Notes under the pieces: generated by a model
The model's database searches: none
What the model saw: the letters and a program-made list of their open reading frames with translations, nothing else
Told to the model about the DNA's origin: nothing
NCBI GenBank assembly: GCA_021779275.1
Contig: JAJYAX010000005.1
Span: forward strand, 1-13,552
Direction: 5' to 3'
DNA: 13,552 nucleotides
From: Deltaproteobacteria bacterium
GTDB taxonomy: Bacteria > Desulfobacterota > Desulfobulbia > Desulfobulbales > Desulfocapsaceae
Program-made: the position numbers and the translations under genes
Shown here: positions 7,409 through 13,552 of the stretch, in pieces
Numbering within the stretch: position 1 is the stretch's first letter
Layout: each line of letters begins with the position of its first letter

Positions 7409-8914
7409 ATGCCCGCAGCAGATCGGAGAATTCTGACTATCCCGTTAAACAGGGTCGAAGGCGACCTTGCCCTCCATCTGGAATACGACGGCGCCGAGGT
7501 GACAAATTCATGGAGCAGCGGCATTATGTTCCGCGGTTTCGAGAACATGCTCAAGGGCCGCGGCCCCCTTGACGGTCTGGTCCTGACCCCGCGGGTCTGC
7601 GGAATCTGCGGGACCGCCCATCTGATGGCCGCCGCCCGGGCCCTGGACATGCTCTGCGGCGTCATCATCCCGGACAATGCCGTCATGATCCGGAACCTCG
7701 CCCTGATGGCGGAACATGTCCAGAGCGATATCAGACACGGCATACTGATGTTCATGAAGGATTTTCTGAACCCGATCTATGAAAACGAATCCTTCTATCC
7801 CGAGGCCCGCCTCCGTTATGAACCCTTCCGTGGCACGTCGGTCATCAAGGCGATTCAGGAAACCAAGAGAATGCTCGAAATCGTGGCCATCGTCGGCGGT
7901 CAGTGGCCGAATTCATCATTCATGGTGCCGGGGGGCATCGCCACCGCTCCGACCTGCAACGACATGGTCAGTTGCGGCTATATACACAAGGCCTTCAGCA
8001 ACTGGTACGAGCGTGAGATCCTGGGCTGCACCATCGAGCGCTGGTCGGCAATCACAACCCGGGACGACCTTGAGACATGGCTTGCGGAAAGTGACGCCCA
8101 TCGCCGCAGCGACCTCGGTTTTTTCCTCCGCTGCGCCCGCCGTGCCGGTCTTGACAAGATAGGCGGCGGCCATGACAATTTTATCAGCGTCGGAGTGCAG
8201 GACCTGCCGCCATGGACGGGGCAATCCTTGCCAGTCTCCTTACTGTCCCCTGGCTTTATCAAAAAGGGCGAAAAGACCGCATTCAACCAGGCCCGAATCT
8301 CCGAGCATGTGGCCTTTTCCCGGTTCGAAGGCTATGGCGGCGGTCTCCATCCCTTCGAAGGGGTGACTCGCCCCTGTGTTTCCGGCACCAACCCGGACAA
8401 ATATTCCTGGGCGAAGGCGCCCCGTTATGACGATATACCGGCGGAGACCGGTCCCCTGGCGGAGATGCTGGTTGATGAAAACCCTCTCTTCAGCGACCTG
8501 GTTCGCAATCAAGGCCCGACCGTTTTTTCCCGCCAGCTGGCCAGGCTGACACGACCGGCACGGATCCTGCCGTTCATGAAAAAAATGATTGCGGAGATCA
8601 ACCCGAAGGCGCCCTACTATACCACCGTAAAGGATATCCCCGATGGTCGCGGCTACGGCCTGATAGAGGCAAGCAGGGGAGCGTTGGGTCACTGGATGGA
8701 GATACGGGATGGAGTGATTCACCACTATCAGATTGTCACCCCGACCTCGTGGAACGGCTCCCCGCGTGATGCCAATGGTATACGAGGTCCCTGGGAAGAG
8801 GCGATGATCGGCACCAGGCTGAGAGATCCGGAGAATCCTGTTGAGCTCGGCCATATAGTCCGCTCCTTCGACGCCTGCCTCGTCTGCGCCGTCCATGTCT
8901 GCGTTAAGAGATAG
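7409..8914 (+). CDS. [NiFe] hydrogenase large (catalytic) subunit, HupV/HoxC-like
   Basis: The nickel-iron catalytic subunit, 501 residues, which splits or senses H2. The N-terminal motif RVCGIC gives C64 and C67, and the C-terminal motif DACLVCAVH gives C490 and C493, the four cysteines that hold the Ni-Fe centre. NRVEGD supplies the conserved Glu17 near the N-terminus. The protein ends five residues after His496, whereas energy-conserving uptake hydrogenases normally carry a longer C-terminal peptide removed by a maturation protease. Proline of the usual DPCxxC is alanine here. The open frame extends upstream to 7340 inside the small-subunit gene. I chose ATG 7409 because GAGGTG lies six bases before it and the family N-terminus starts there. 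It is tightly coupled to the small subunit (one-base gap) and lies 78 bases before the kinase gene, with no terminator between. Confidence 0.9.
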   Translation: MPAADRRILTIPLNRVEGDLALHLEYDGAEVTNSWSSGIMFRGFENMLKGRGPLDGLVLTPRVCGICGTAHLMAAARALDMLCGVIIPDNAVMIRNLALMAEHVQSDIRHGILMFMKDFLNPIYENESFYPEARLRYEPFRGTSVIKAIQETKRMLEIVAIVGGQWPNSSFMVPGGIATAPTCNDMVSCGYIHKAFSNWYEREILGCTIERWSAITTRDDLETWLAESDAHRRSDLGFFLRCARRAGLDKIGGGHDNFISVGVQDLPPWTGQSLPVSLLSPGFIKKGEKTAFNQARISEHVAFSRFEGYGGGLHPFEGVTRPCVSGTNPDKYSWAKAPRYDDIPAETGPLAEMLVDENPLFSDLVRNQGPTVFSRQLARLTRPARILPFMKKMIAEINPKAPYYTTVKDIPDGRGYGLIEASRGALGHWMEIRDGVIHHYQIVTPTSWNGSPRDANGIRGPWEEAMIGTRLRDPENPVELGHIVRSFDACLVCAVHVCVKR

Positions 8915-8992
8915 CCCGCCCGGGAAGTCCAACCGGAAACCATCGTTAAAATCTCAGGGAGTGTTCATTGTTTCAGTTGGTTATTGAAAAAC

Positions 8993-10507
8993 ATGCCCAT
9001 GCGCTCTTTTGACTCCTTGCAAACTGGAACGGATTGTGATCATAATACAGTTTATTCAGTTTACACTTCCACCGCCATGACAATGGAACACAGACACCTT
9101 CCAAATTCATATAACGATCTGCTGCGGGAAAACCAGATACTGAGACAAGAGTTGCTGATATCCCGTCAGGCCTCGGATATCACCGCCGAACTCGTGGCGG
9201 AGCAGTTTGCGAACCTGGATATTGTCCTCAATGAACTCAGTCAGAGCCTGCAGACCGAGAAGACCTTGCGACAGGAGATGAGCATCGCCCGCAAAGCAGC
9301 AGAGGCGGCCAATGAAGCGAAAAGCGACTTTCTCGCCAATATGAGCCACGAGATCAGGACCCCGATGAACGGCATCATCGGGATGACCGATCTGGTTCTC
9401 GGGACTGAACTGCATGAGGATCAGAAAAAATATCTGCAGATGGTCAAGAATTCGGCCGCGAGACTGCTCAAGGTCATCAATGATATCCTGGATTTTTCCA
9501 AGGTCGAGGCAGGGAAACTCAAGCTCGACCCCATCGATTTCGATCTCCACGAGGCCCTGGAAAACATCATCCATATGCTGAGTCTGCGGGCCGGTCAGAA
9601 AAACACGCATCTCTGCTGCGAGATCGACCCTGCTCTGCCCCGGAATGTCCATGGCGACTCAAACCGCTTGACCCAGGTCCTGATCAATCTCACCAACAAT
9701 GCGATCAAATTCACCGACAATGGTTTCGTACGTCTGCGGGCCATCTCCATCCCCCAGAGAAACGAGACCGATCTTTATGTTAAATTCAGTATCAGCGACA
9801 CCGGCATAGGCATCCCCGCCGACAAACAGCAGGTGATCTTCGAGGCCTTCTGCCAGGCCGACTCGTCAACAACCAGAAAACATGGAGGCACCGGCCTGGG
9901 CCTGGCCATCTCCTCCCAACTGGCGGCCCTGATGGGAAGTAAGATCTATATTGACAGCAAACCCGGCATCGGATCGACCTTCTGGTTTACCTGCAGATTG
10001 CAGAAATCCCACGGCAGCCTCCAGGAAGGAAATGCCGCTCAGGTCAGACAACCGGGCCTTTCTTATCCGGATCTGATGGACGGTATGCGGGGTATGAAGA
10101 TCCTGGTTGCCGAAGACGAGGCCATCAATCAGACGCTGATGACGGCCCTGTTAACACAGTTCGGCTTTACAGTCACGACCGTCGAAAACGGAAGAAAGGC
10201 GGTGGAAGAGGCGGTCAGAGAGGAATATCACCTGATCCTGATGGACCTGCAGATGCCGGACATGGACGGATTCGAGGCAACCGGAAAAATCAAAGCGATC
10301 CGCCCATGCCCCCCGCCGATCATCGCCCTTACCGCCTATGCCATGGGGAGAGACCGGGAAAAATGCCTGCAGGCGGGAATGGATGATTATCTCAGCAAGC
10401 CCGTCAGCAGAGAGCAGCTCTACGAGATGCTGATCCGGCATCTGTCCGGAAGGGAAGGAGCCCCTGGTTTTCCGGAACCGACCTCAGGTACGCCGGACAT
10501 GTTTTGA
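8993..10507 (+). CDS. Soluble hybrid histidine kinase without input domain (coiled coil-HisKA-HATPase-REC)
   Basis: A 504-residue cytoplasmic signalling kinase. After a helical, coiled-coil-like stretch (about 40-110) come HisKA with phosphoacceptor His119 (MSHEIRTPMNG), the N-box (NLTNNAIKF, Asn236), the G boxes (DTGIGI and GGTGLGLAIS) and a receiver domain (about 368-485). The receiver has acid pair E374/D375, phosphoacceptor Asp418 (MDLQMPDMDG) and Lys469 (SKP). There is no membrane helix, PAS or GAF domain and no HPt, so the signal probably arrives from a partner protein and the phosphate leaves to an unlinked HPt or regulator. The neighbouring hydrogenase is the obvious candidate. The start is uncertain: TTG 8984, ATG 8993, ATG 9077 and ATG 9083 are all possible, and none has a convincing ribosome site. 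The first 30 residues look non-domain. Its 3' end overlaps the convergent carboxypeptidase gene by 24 bases. Confidence 0.88.
   Translation: MPMRSFDSLQTGTDCDHNTVYSVYTSTAMTMEHRHLPNSYNDLLRENQILRQELLISRQASDITAELVAEQFANLDIVLNELSQSLQTEKTLRQEMSIARKAAEAANEAKSDFLANMSHEIRTPMNGIIGMTDLVLGTELHEDQKKYLQMVKNSAARLLKVINDILDFSKVEAGKLKLDPIDFDLHEALENIIHMLSLRAGQKNTHLCCEIDPALPRNVHGDSNRLTQVLINLTNNAIKFTDNGFVRLRAISIPQRNETDLYVKFSISDTGIGIPADKQQVIFEAFCQADSSTTRKHGGTGLGLAISSQLAALMGSKIYIDSKPGIGSTFWFTCRLQKSHGSLQEGNAAQVRQPGLSYPDLMDGMRGMKILVAEDEAINQTLMTALLTQFGFTVTTVENGRKAVEEAVREEYHLILMDLQMPDMDGFEATGKIKAIRPCPPPIIALTAYAMGRDREKCLQAGMDDYLSKPVSREQLYEMLIRHLSGREGAPGFPEPTSGTPDMF
9017..9046 (+). promoter_or_regulatory. Possible internal promoter for the kinase gene
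   Basis: TTGCAA (9017-9022), an 18-base spacer and CATAAT (9041-9046) lie just after the first possible kinase start. Two CAGTTTA copies follow (9048-9054 and 9057-9063). If used, translation would begin at ATG 9077 or 9083. The match is modest. Confidence 0.3.
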
Positions 10508-11566
10508 TTTTTCCCGGGGTTCTCTTCTCGACATGAAAAAGGCAAAAATGCCGAAGAGAACCAGGCCAATCCCCAGTCCCAGAAAAAACGTACTCCAACC
10601 GTTTTCAGAGAACGGCAGTTTACTTTTTATTTTTTCAGAAGGTGGTGCGGCCGTGGCCTCAGGAGCGGCCGCGGGTTCCATCTTCGGCGCCGTATCCGGA
10701 GCGCTTACCTTTGTTACCGTAACCGGCTGAGGCGGTTCCAACAAAAAGCCTTTTGCCAGGAGTTCAGCGGCCTTGGCATCACGAACCTTTCGATTCATAC
10801 TGCCCATGACGATGGCAATTATACGCACCCCGCCTCTTTTGGCGGTAACCGCCATGGAAAATCCGGCTGCCTGGAAGTATCCGGTCTTAAACCCGTCGCA
10901 GCCTTCAATCTCTCCCAGGAGGTGGTTGTGATTGCGCATTATGAACGTATCTCCACGAAAACCCCGTTCTTTGGTGCCGGTGTATTTCAGGGCCTCCGGG
11001 CGCTTGGCCAACTCGCGGCAGAGGATTGCCAGGTCATGGGCGGTTGTCACATCCGGTTTCTGTCCTTCATCGGGAGGCAGGCCATGTACGGAATAGAAAT
11101 GAGTATCCTTCATACCCAATTCTCCGGCCTTCTGGTTCATCAAGGCGACAAAACCCTCCTTTGATCCGGCCACATGGTCAGCCAGGGCCACGGCCGCATC
11201 ATTGGCCGATTGCACCATCAGCGCATAGAGAAGCTCTTCGACGGGAAACTGTTCCCTCGGATCGAGATACACCTGAGATCCGCCGGTCTTTGCAGCCTCT
11301 CTGGTCACCGGCACCATCTCGTCCAGCCGCAGGCTCCCATCCTTGATACGATCAAGGAGGACCAGCAGGTCCATCAGCTTCAACACGGAGGCCGGGTAGA
11401 CCGCGGTATTCTCATGGTCGGCAAAGAGGACCTTCCCCGTGTCGGCATCGACCATCAGGGCCGAGATGTACGGATCCTTGGCAATGGACGAGACCCTGGC
11501 ACGACCGGCCCAGGCCGTCTGGGTCATCACAATACAGACAAAGAGCACGAGAGCAAGACGTTTCAT
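10484..11566 (-). CDS. D-alanyl-D-alanine carboxypeptidase (S11 family), C-terminally membrane-anchored
   Basis: A 360-residue penicillin-binding protein that trims the terminal D-Ala from peptidoglycan stem peptides on the outer face of the inner membrane. A signal peptide (1-20, ending AWA) precedes the catalytic domain (about 27-275). The three active-site motifs are SVLK (Ser60, Lys63), SAN (120-122) and KTG (227-229). After the domain comes an Ala/Pro-rich linker (about 278-310), one membrane helix (about 325-346) and a basic tail. The second beta domain of PBP5 (PBP5_C) is missing and the amphipathic anchor is replaced by a true membrane helix. The ATG start has an AGGAGG site three bases upstream. 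The gene is convergent with the kinase gene and overlaps it by 24 bases, with no visible terminator between. It resembles DacA/DacC but cannot be assigned to one paralogue. Confidence 0.9.
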   Translation of the reverse strand: MKRLALVLFVCIVMTQTAWAGRARVSSIAKDPYISALMVDADTGKVLFADHENTAVYPASVLKLMDLLVLLDRIKDGSLRLDEMVPVTREAAKTGGSQVYLDPREQFPVEELLYALMVQSANDAAVALADHVAGSKEGFVALMNQKAGELGMKDTHFYSVHGLPPDEGQKPDVTTAHDLAILCRELAKRPEALKYTGTKERGFRGDTFIMRNHNHLLGEIEGCDGFKTGYFQAAGFSMAVTAKRGGVRIIAIVMGSMNRKVRDAKAAELLAKGFLLEPPQPVTVTKVSAPDTAPKMEPAAAPEATAAPPSEKIKSKLPFSENGWSTFFLGLGIGLVLFGIFAFFMSRREPREKSKHVRRT

Positions 11567-11951
11567 AATCCTCCTGGTACAGCCGACGAGAGTTTATATC
11601 GGCAAAAAAATAAATCATGGACATTGATTCCCAACGATTCTTCCGCAATGACGAGGATCGCCTCAGGGGCCGACGCTTCATACATTGATAATTACAGGAA
11701 ATATTGCCGCATGAATTACCTCTCCGTCCGGAGATTGTCAAGAGGTATTCAACGTTTGCCAGCATGATCGCGGTCTGCTCGGAATCCTGCCCTCTCACCG
11801 GGAGTTCTTGCTCTTTACAGGTTCTTTTCCGTCCATTTTCAGGGTATATTCATGAGATAAAACACATAAGGCCGTTACACCGTTCGTCCGGAGGCTGTCA
11901 GGAAAACACCTGCGGACAATTAACCTGTTTCCATATCGAGATGGTGAAACC
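11567..11951. other. Intergenic region between divergent genes, no gene seen
   Basis: This stretch separates the minus-strand carboxypeptidase from the plus-strand TIM-barrel gene and should hold both promoters. A TATATT around 11856 is a possible plus-strand -10 but lacks a good -35. On the minus strand a TATAAA close to the carboxypeptidase start also lacks a -35. A short palindrome, CTCCG-TC-CGGAG, lies near 11731-11742. Short open frames crossing the region have no ribosome site or recognisable sequence. I see no RNA gene or repeat. Confidence 0.4.
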
Positions 11952-12761
11952 GTGGATACCGCCACCCTTGCCCGGATAAAAAAACGCTGCTTCATCAACG
12001 CTCCCTGGTATGATTTAAAAGAAAAGTACCTGGACCTGTTTTTGGAAGACGGCATCCAGCCCGAGATCGGCCTGGAAGGATTATGCCTGTATGACGAAGA
12101 GCGTTCCGCCTTTGAACGAGTGGCGGCGAGCCTTGCGCGACAGGGCCTTGCCTGTACGCTGCACGCCCCGTTCTTTGATCTCACCCCCGGTGGGCTTGAC
12201 CCCTGCATCCTGGAGAAAACCCGGGAAAAACTTGCTGCGGCCTTTGCCTTAATCCCGGTCTTCCAGCCACGATCCATCGTCTGCCACCTCCAGTATGAGG
12301 AAAACAAACACGGTTATGTGCACAAGGAGTGGTTTGCAAGCGCCGCCGCCACCTGGGAGCCGCTCGTCGCTCTCGCCGGGAAGTACAAGGTCCCGGTAAT
12401 GTTTGAGAACACCTGTGAGAAAGATCCTTCCATCCATGCCGCCATGCTGACCAACCTCGCTACGCCCTTCGCGGGGTTCTGTATGGATGTCGGTCACCTG
12501 CTGGCCTTTGCCCACTCCTCCTGGCACCAGTGGCTGCCGACCATGCTCCCCTGGCTTGGCCAGCTGCACCTGCATGACAACACCGGCGGACGGGATGAAC
12601 ACCTGGCGCCGGGACGCGGAGATTTCGATTTCGCGGGACTTTTCGCTTACCTCCGAGACAATCAGCTGCATCCGATCATAACCTTTGAACCCCATAGCGA
12701 AGATGATCTCCGGCAGACATTTGCGTATCTCGAGGCAACTCAACTGCTCACCGGTATCTGA
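11952..12761 (+). CDS. Xylose-isomerase-like TIM-barrel protein (AP_endonuc_2 / sugar phosphate isomerase-epimerase family)
   Basis: A 269-residue single-domain TIM barrel. The metal-binding pattern of the family is visible: Glu152 (VMFENT), Asp179 and His182 (MDVGH), His208 (LHLHDN) and Glu246 (ITFEPH), with additional His71 (LHAPFFD) and His112 (CHLQYE) at strand ends. A GRGDFDF motif (221-227) follows the His208 loop, as in many sugar epimerases and isomerases. Substrate cannot be read from sequence, and related proteins include isomerases, epimerases, hydrolases and endonuclease IV. The start is GTG 11952, with a weak GGTGA-type site five bases upstream, chosen because the first barrel strand begins about ten residues later and no in-frame ATG fits. 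It appears to be a single-gene unit. The next gene starts 193 bases on with its own candidate promoter. Confidence 0.82.
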   Translation: MDTATLARIKKRCFINAPWYDLKEKYLDLFLEDGIQPEIGLEGLCLYDEERSAFERVAASLARQGLACTLHAPFFDLTPGGLDPCILEKTREKLAAAFALIPVFQPRSIVCHLQYEENKHGYVHKEWFASAAATWEPLVALAGKYKVPVMFENTCEKDPSIHAAMLTNLATPFAGFCMDVGHLLAFAHSSWHQWLPTMLPWLGQLHLHDNTGGRDEHLAPGRGDFDFAGLFAYLRDNQLHPIITFEPHSEDDLRQTFAYLEATQLLTGI

Positions 12762-12894
12762 TCGGCACGGAAAAGAAAATATCCATATCTCCCTTATTCG
12801 CCATTTGTCCTTTTGATTTTCGAAGGTTCTTCCGATATGACTTTGAGAGGGAGGATTTCTCCGGGACACGCAGACCGTATTCGGCCTCAATCCT

Positions 12895-12923
12895 CTGCGA
12901 TAACAGCATTTATTCTTTATAAT
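12895..12923 (+). promoter_or_regulatory. Candidate promoter for the MotB-like gene
   Basis: A perfect TATAAT (12918-12923) lies 31 bases before the ATG at 12955. The -35 at 17 bases is poor (CTGCGA, three of six matches). The spacer is AT-rich. A leader of about 24 bases would result. Confidence 0.4.
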
Positions 12924-12954
12924 CAGCACTCAAGACACGACATACTTGCAAACC

Positions 12955-13552
12955 ATGCCGAAACAACAGGAACCGGAACAGCCGACAGGCGCCTCTGCCG
13001 ACCTGCGCCAAGCCCCCGTAACCGGAACCGGAGAGAAGGTCCCTTCGCCGCCTGCGCAAGAACCGCCCCGGACCGAATTTCGCCCGCCGACCCCGACCCA
13101 TGACCGACGCCAGTTCACTGTTTTTCAGGTTGATGAATTTATTTTTCAACAGGCCACCACAAGGACCACGCACTGGTCAGTTCCCTGGTCCGATCTGATG
13201 ATGACGATGTTCATCTTGTTCTTGATCATGTTTGTCTACCAGACTGCACATAAAGAGTTGCTTGTCGGCGCCCAAACGGAGGTTATCGGTGGAGAGACCG
13301 CCGGCGCGCTGGACATTGCCCCGAACACGACGGCCTCAGTTCCTTATGCCCCGATCAAGCCGGGCCTGCCCTTAATCACTGCCGGAACCATCAAGAAGAT
13401 CGTACCGGTCCATATCTATGACCTCGACCAGGATGTCCGATCCGTTCAGGGCACGAAGAGTCCGGAGGAAAGGATTACAAAAAGTATCTCCCCTCCTCTC
13501 TCAACACCGCCCACCGCTTCTAAGACGCCGTCCGTACCCCGGGAAGAAACGG
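12955..13552 (+). CDS. MotB/OmpA-family protein, N-terminal part (3' end outside window)
   Basis: The first 199 residues of a protein anchored by one N-terminal membrane helix. A Pro-rich cytoplasmic extension of about 70 residues precedes WSVPWSDLMMTMF and the helix (about 79-97). The Asp80 at the start of the helix matches the position of the proton-binding aspartate of MotB-type stator proteins. After the helix comes a Pro/Thr-rich periplasmic region without recognisable domain up to the window edge, where an OmpA-like peptidoglycan-binding domain would be expected. The ATG at 12955 has no strong ribosome site. MotA normally precedes motB, but the gene upstream is a TIM-barrel protein, so this may be an orphan or non-flagellar stator-like protein. 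The helix signature is clear; the full identity depends on the missing part. Confidence 0.65.
   Translation, partial: MPKQQEPEQPTGASADLRQAPVTGTGEKVPSPPAQEPPRTEFRPPTPTHDRRQFTVFQVDEFIFQQATTRTTHWSVPWSDLMMTMFILFLIMFVYQTAHKELLVGAQTEVIGGETAGALDIAPNTTASVPYAPIKPGLPLITAGTIKKIVPVHIYDLDQDVRSVQGTKSPEERITKSISPPLSTPPTASKTPSVPREET

Noticed and set aside
6979..7755. 258-codon minus-strand open frame across the hydrogenase gene junction
   Set aside because: It crosses two well-supported sense genes, and its product shows no domain or ribosome site.
8240..8932. 230-codon minus-strand open frame
   Set aside because: Shadow of the hydrogenase large subunit in GC-rich coding sequence.
8915..8945. Possible terminator after the hydrogenase large subunit (CCCGCCCGGG)
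   Set aside because: No stable stem followed by a T run, so the kinase gene is taken as co-transcribed.
9034..9048. CRP/FNR-like half-site (TGTGATCATAAT)
   Set aside because: Only one half matches; the other arm is absent.
11174..11767. 197-codon plus-strand open frame reaching into the intergenic region
   Set aside because: Mostly antisense to the carboxypeptidase gene. The part beyond it has no motif or ribosome site.
12249..12929. 226-codon minus-strand open frame
   Set aside because: Antisense to the TIM-barrel gene, whose metal-binding motifs are clear on the plus strand.

Overview
The window looks like chromosomal DNA of an anaerobic Desulfobacterota (deltaproteobacterial) organism. 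Three things point that way: a class III fructose-1,6-bisphosphatase, a cytosolic uptake/sensor-type [NiFe] hydrogenase pair, and a zinc-ribbon-tethered trypsin-like protease. This is inference from gene content; no rRNA or other marker is present. I see no mobile element, CRISPR array, tRNA or rRNA. The ends of the window cut two genes: pstS on the left and a MotB-like gene on the right.

Layout. (1) Positions 1-900, minus strand: 5' part of pstS (phosphate-binding protein) and its upstream region, then a perfect-stem terminator belonging to the next operon. (2) Positions 920-3168, minus strand: a two-gene unit encoding a PldB-like alpha/beta hydrolase with a signal peptide, followed by a membrane-anchored S1 protease with a coiled-coil insertion. 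(3) Positions 3169-3524: a divergent control region with a good sigma70-type promoter reading right, a 12-bp perfect palindrome and a foldable leader. (4) Positions 3525-10507, plus strand: five genes in a row, namely class III FBPase, a GlpX-family protein whose N-terminal metal ligands are mostly replaced, [NiFe]-hydrogenase small and large subunits, and a soluble hybrid histidine kinase with no recognisable input domain. (5) Positions 10484-11566, minus strand: a C-terminally anchored D-Ala-D-Ala carboxypeptidase whose end overlaps the kinase gene tail to tail. (6) Positions 11952-12761, plus strand: a xylose-isomerase-like TIM-barrel protein. (7) Positions 12955 to the end, plus strand: the N-terminal part of a MotB/OmpA-type protein.

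The most interesting part is the five-gene plus-strand block. The hydrogenase has no Tat signal, is small, and its large subunit ends almost immediately after the C-terminal nickel-binding motif. These are traits of H2-sensing (HupUV/HoxBC-like) enzymes. The kinase beside it has a coiled coil, HisKA, HATPase and receiver domain but no sensor domain, so it plausibly takes its signal from the hydrogenase. Upstream lie one intact FBPase and one FBPase-family protein that has lost most of its metal ligands. I propose, as inference, an H2- or redox-responsive module connected to control of gluconeogenic flux at fructose-1,6-bisphosphate. The link to sugar phosphates rests only on gene order and is the weaker half of the proposal.
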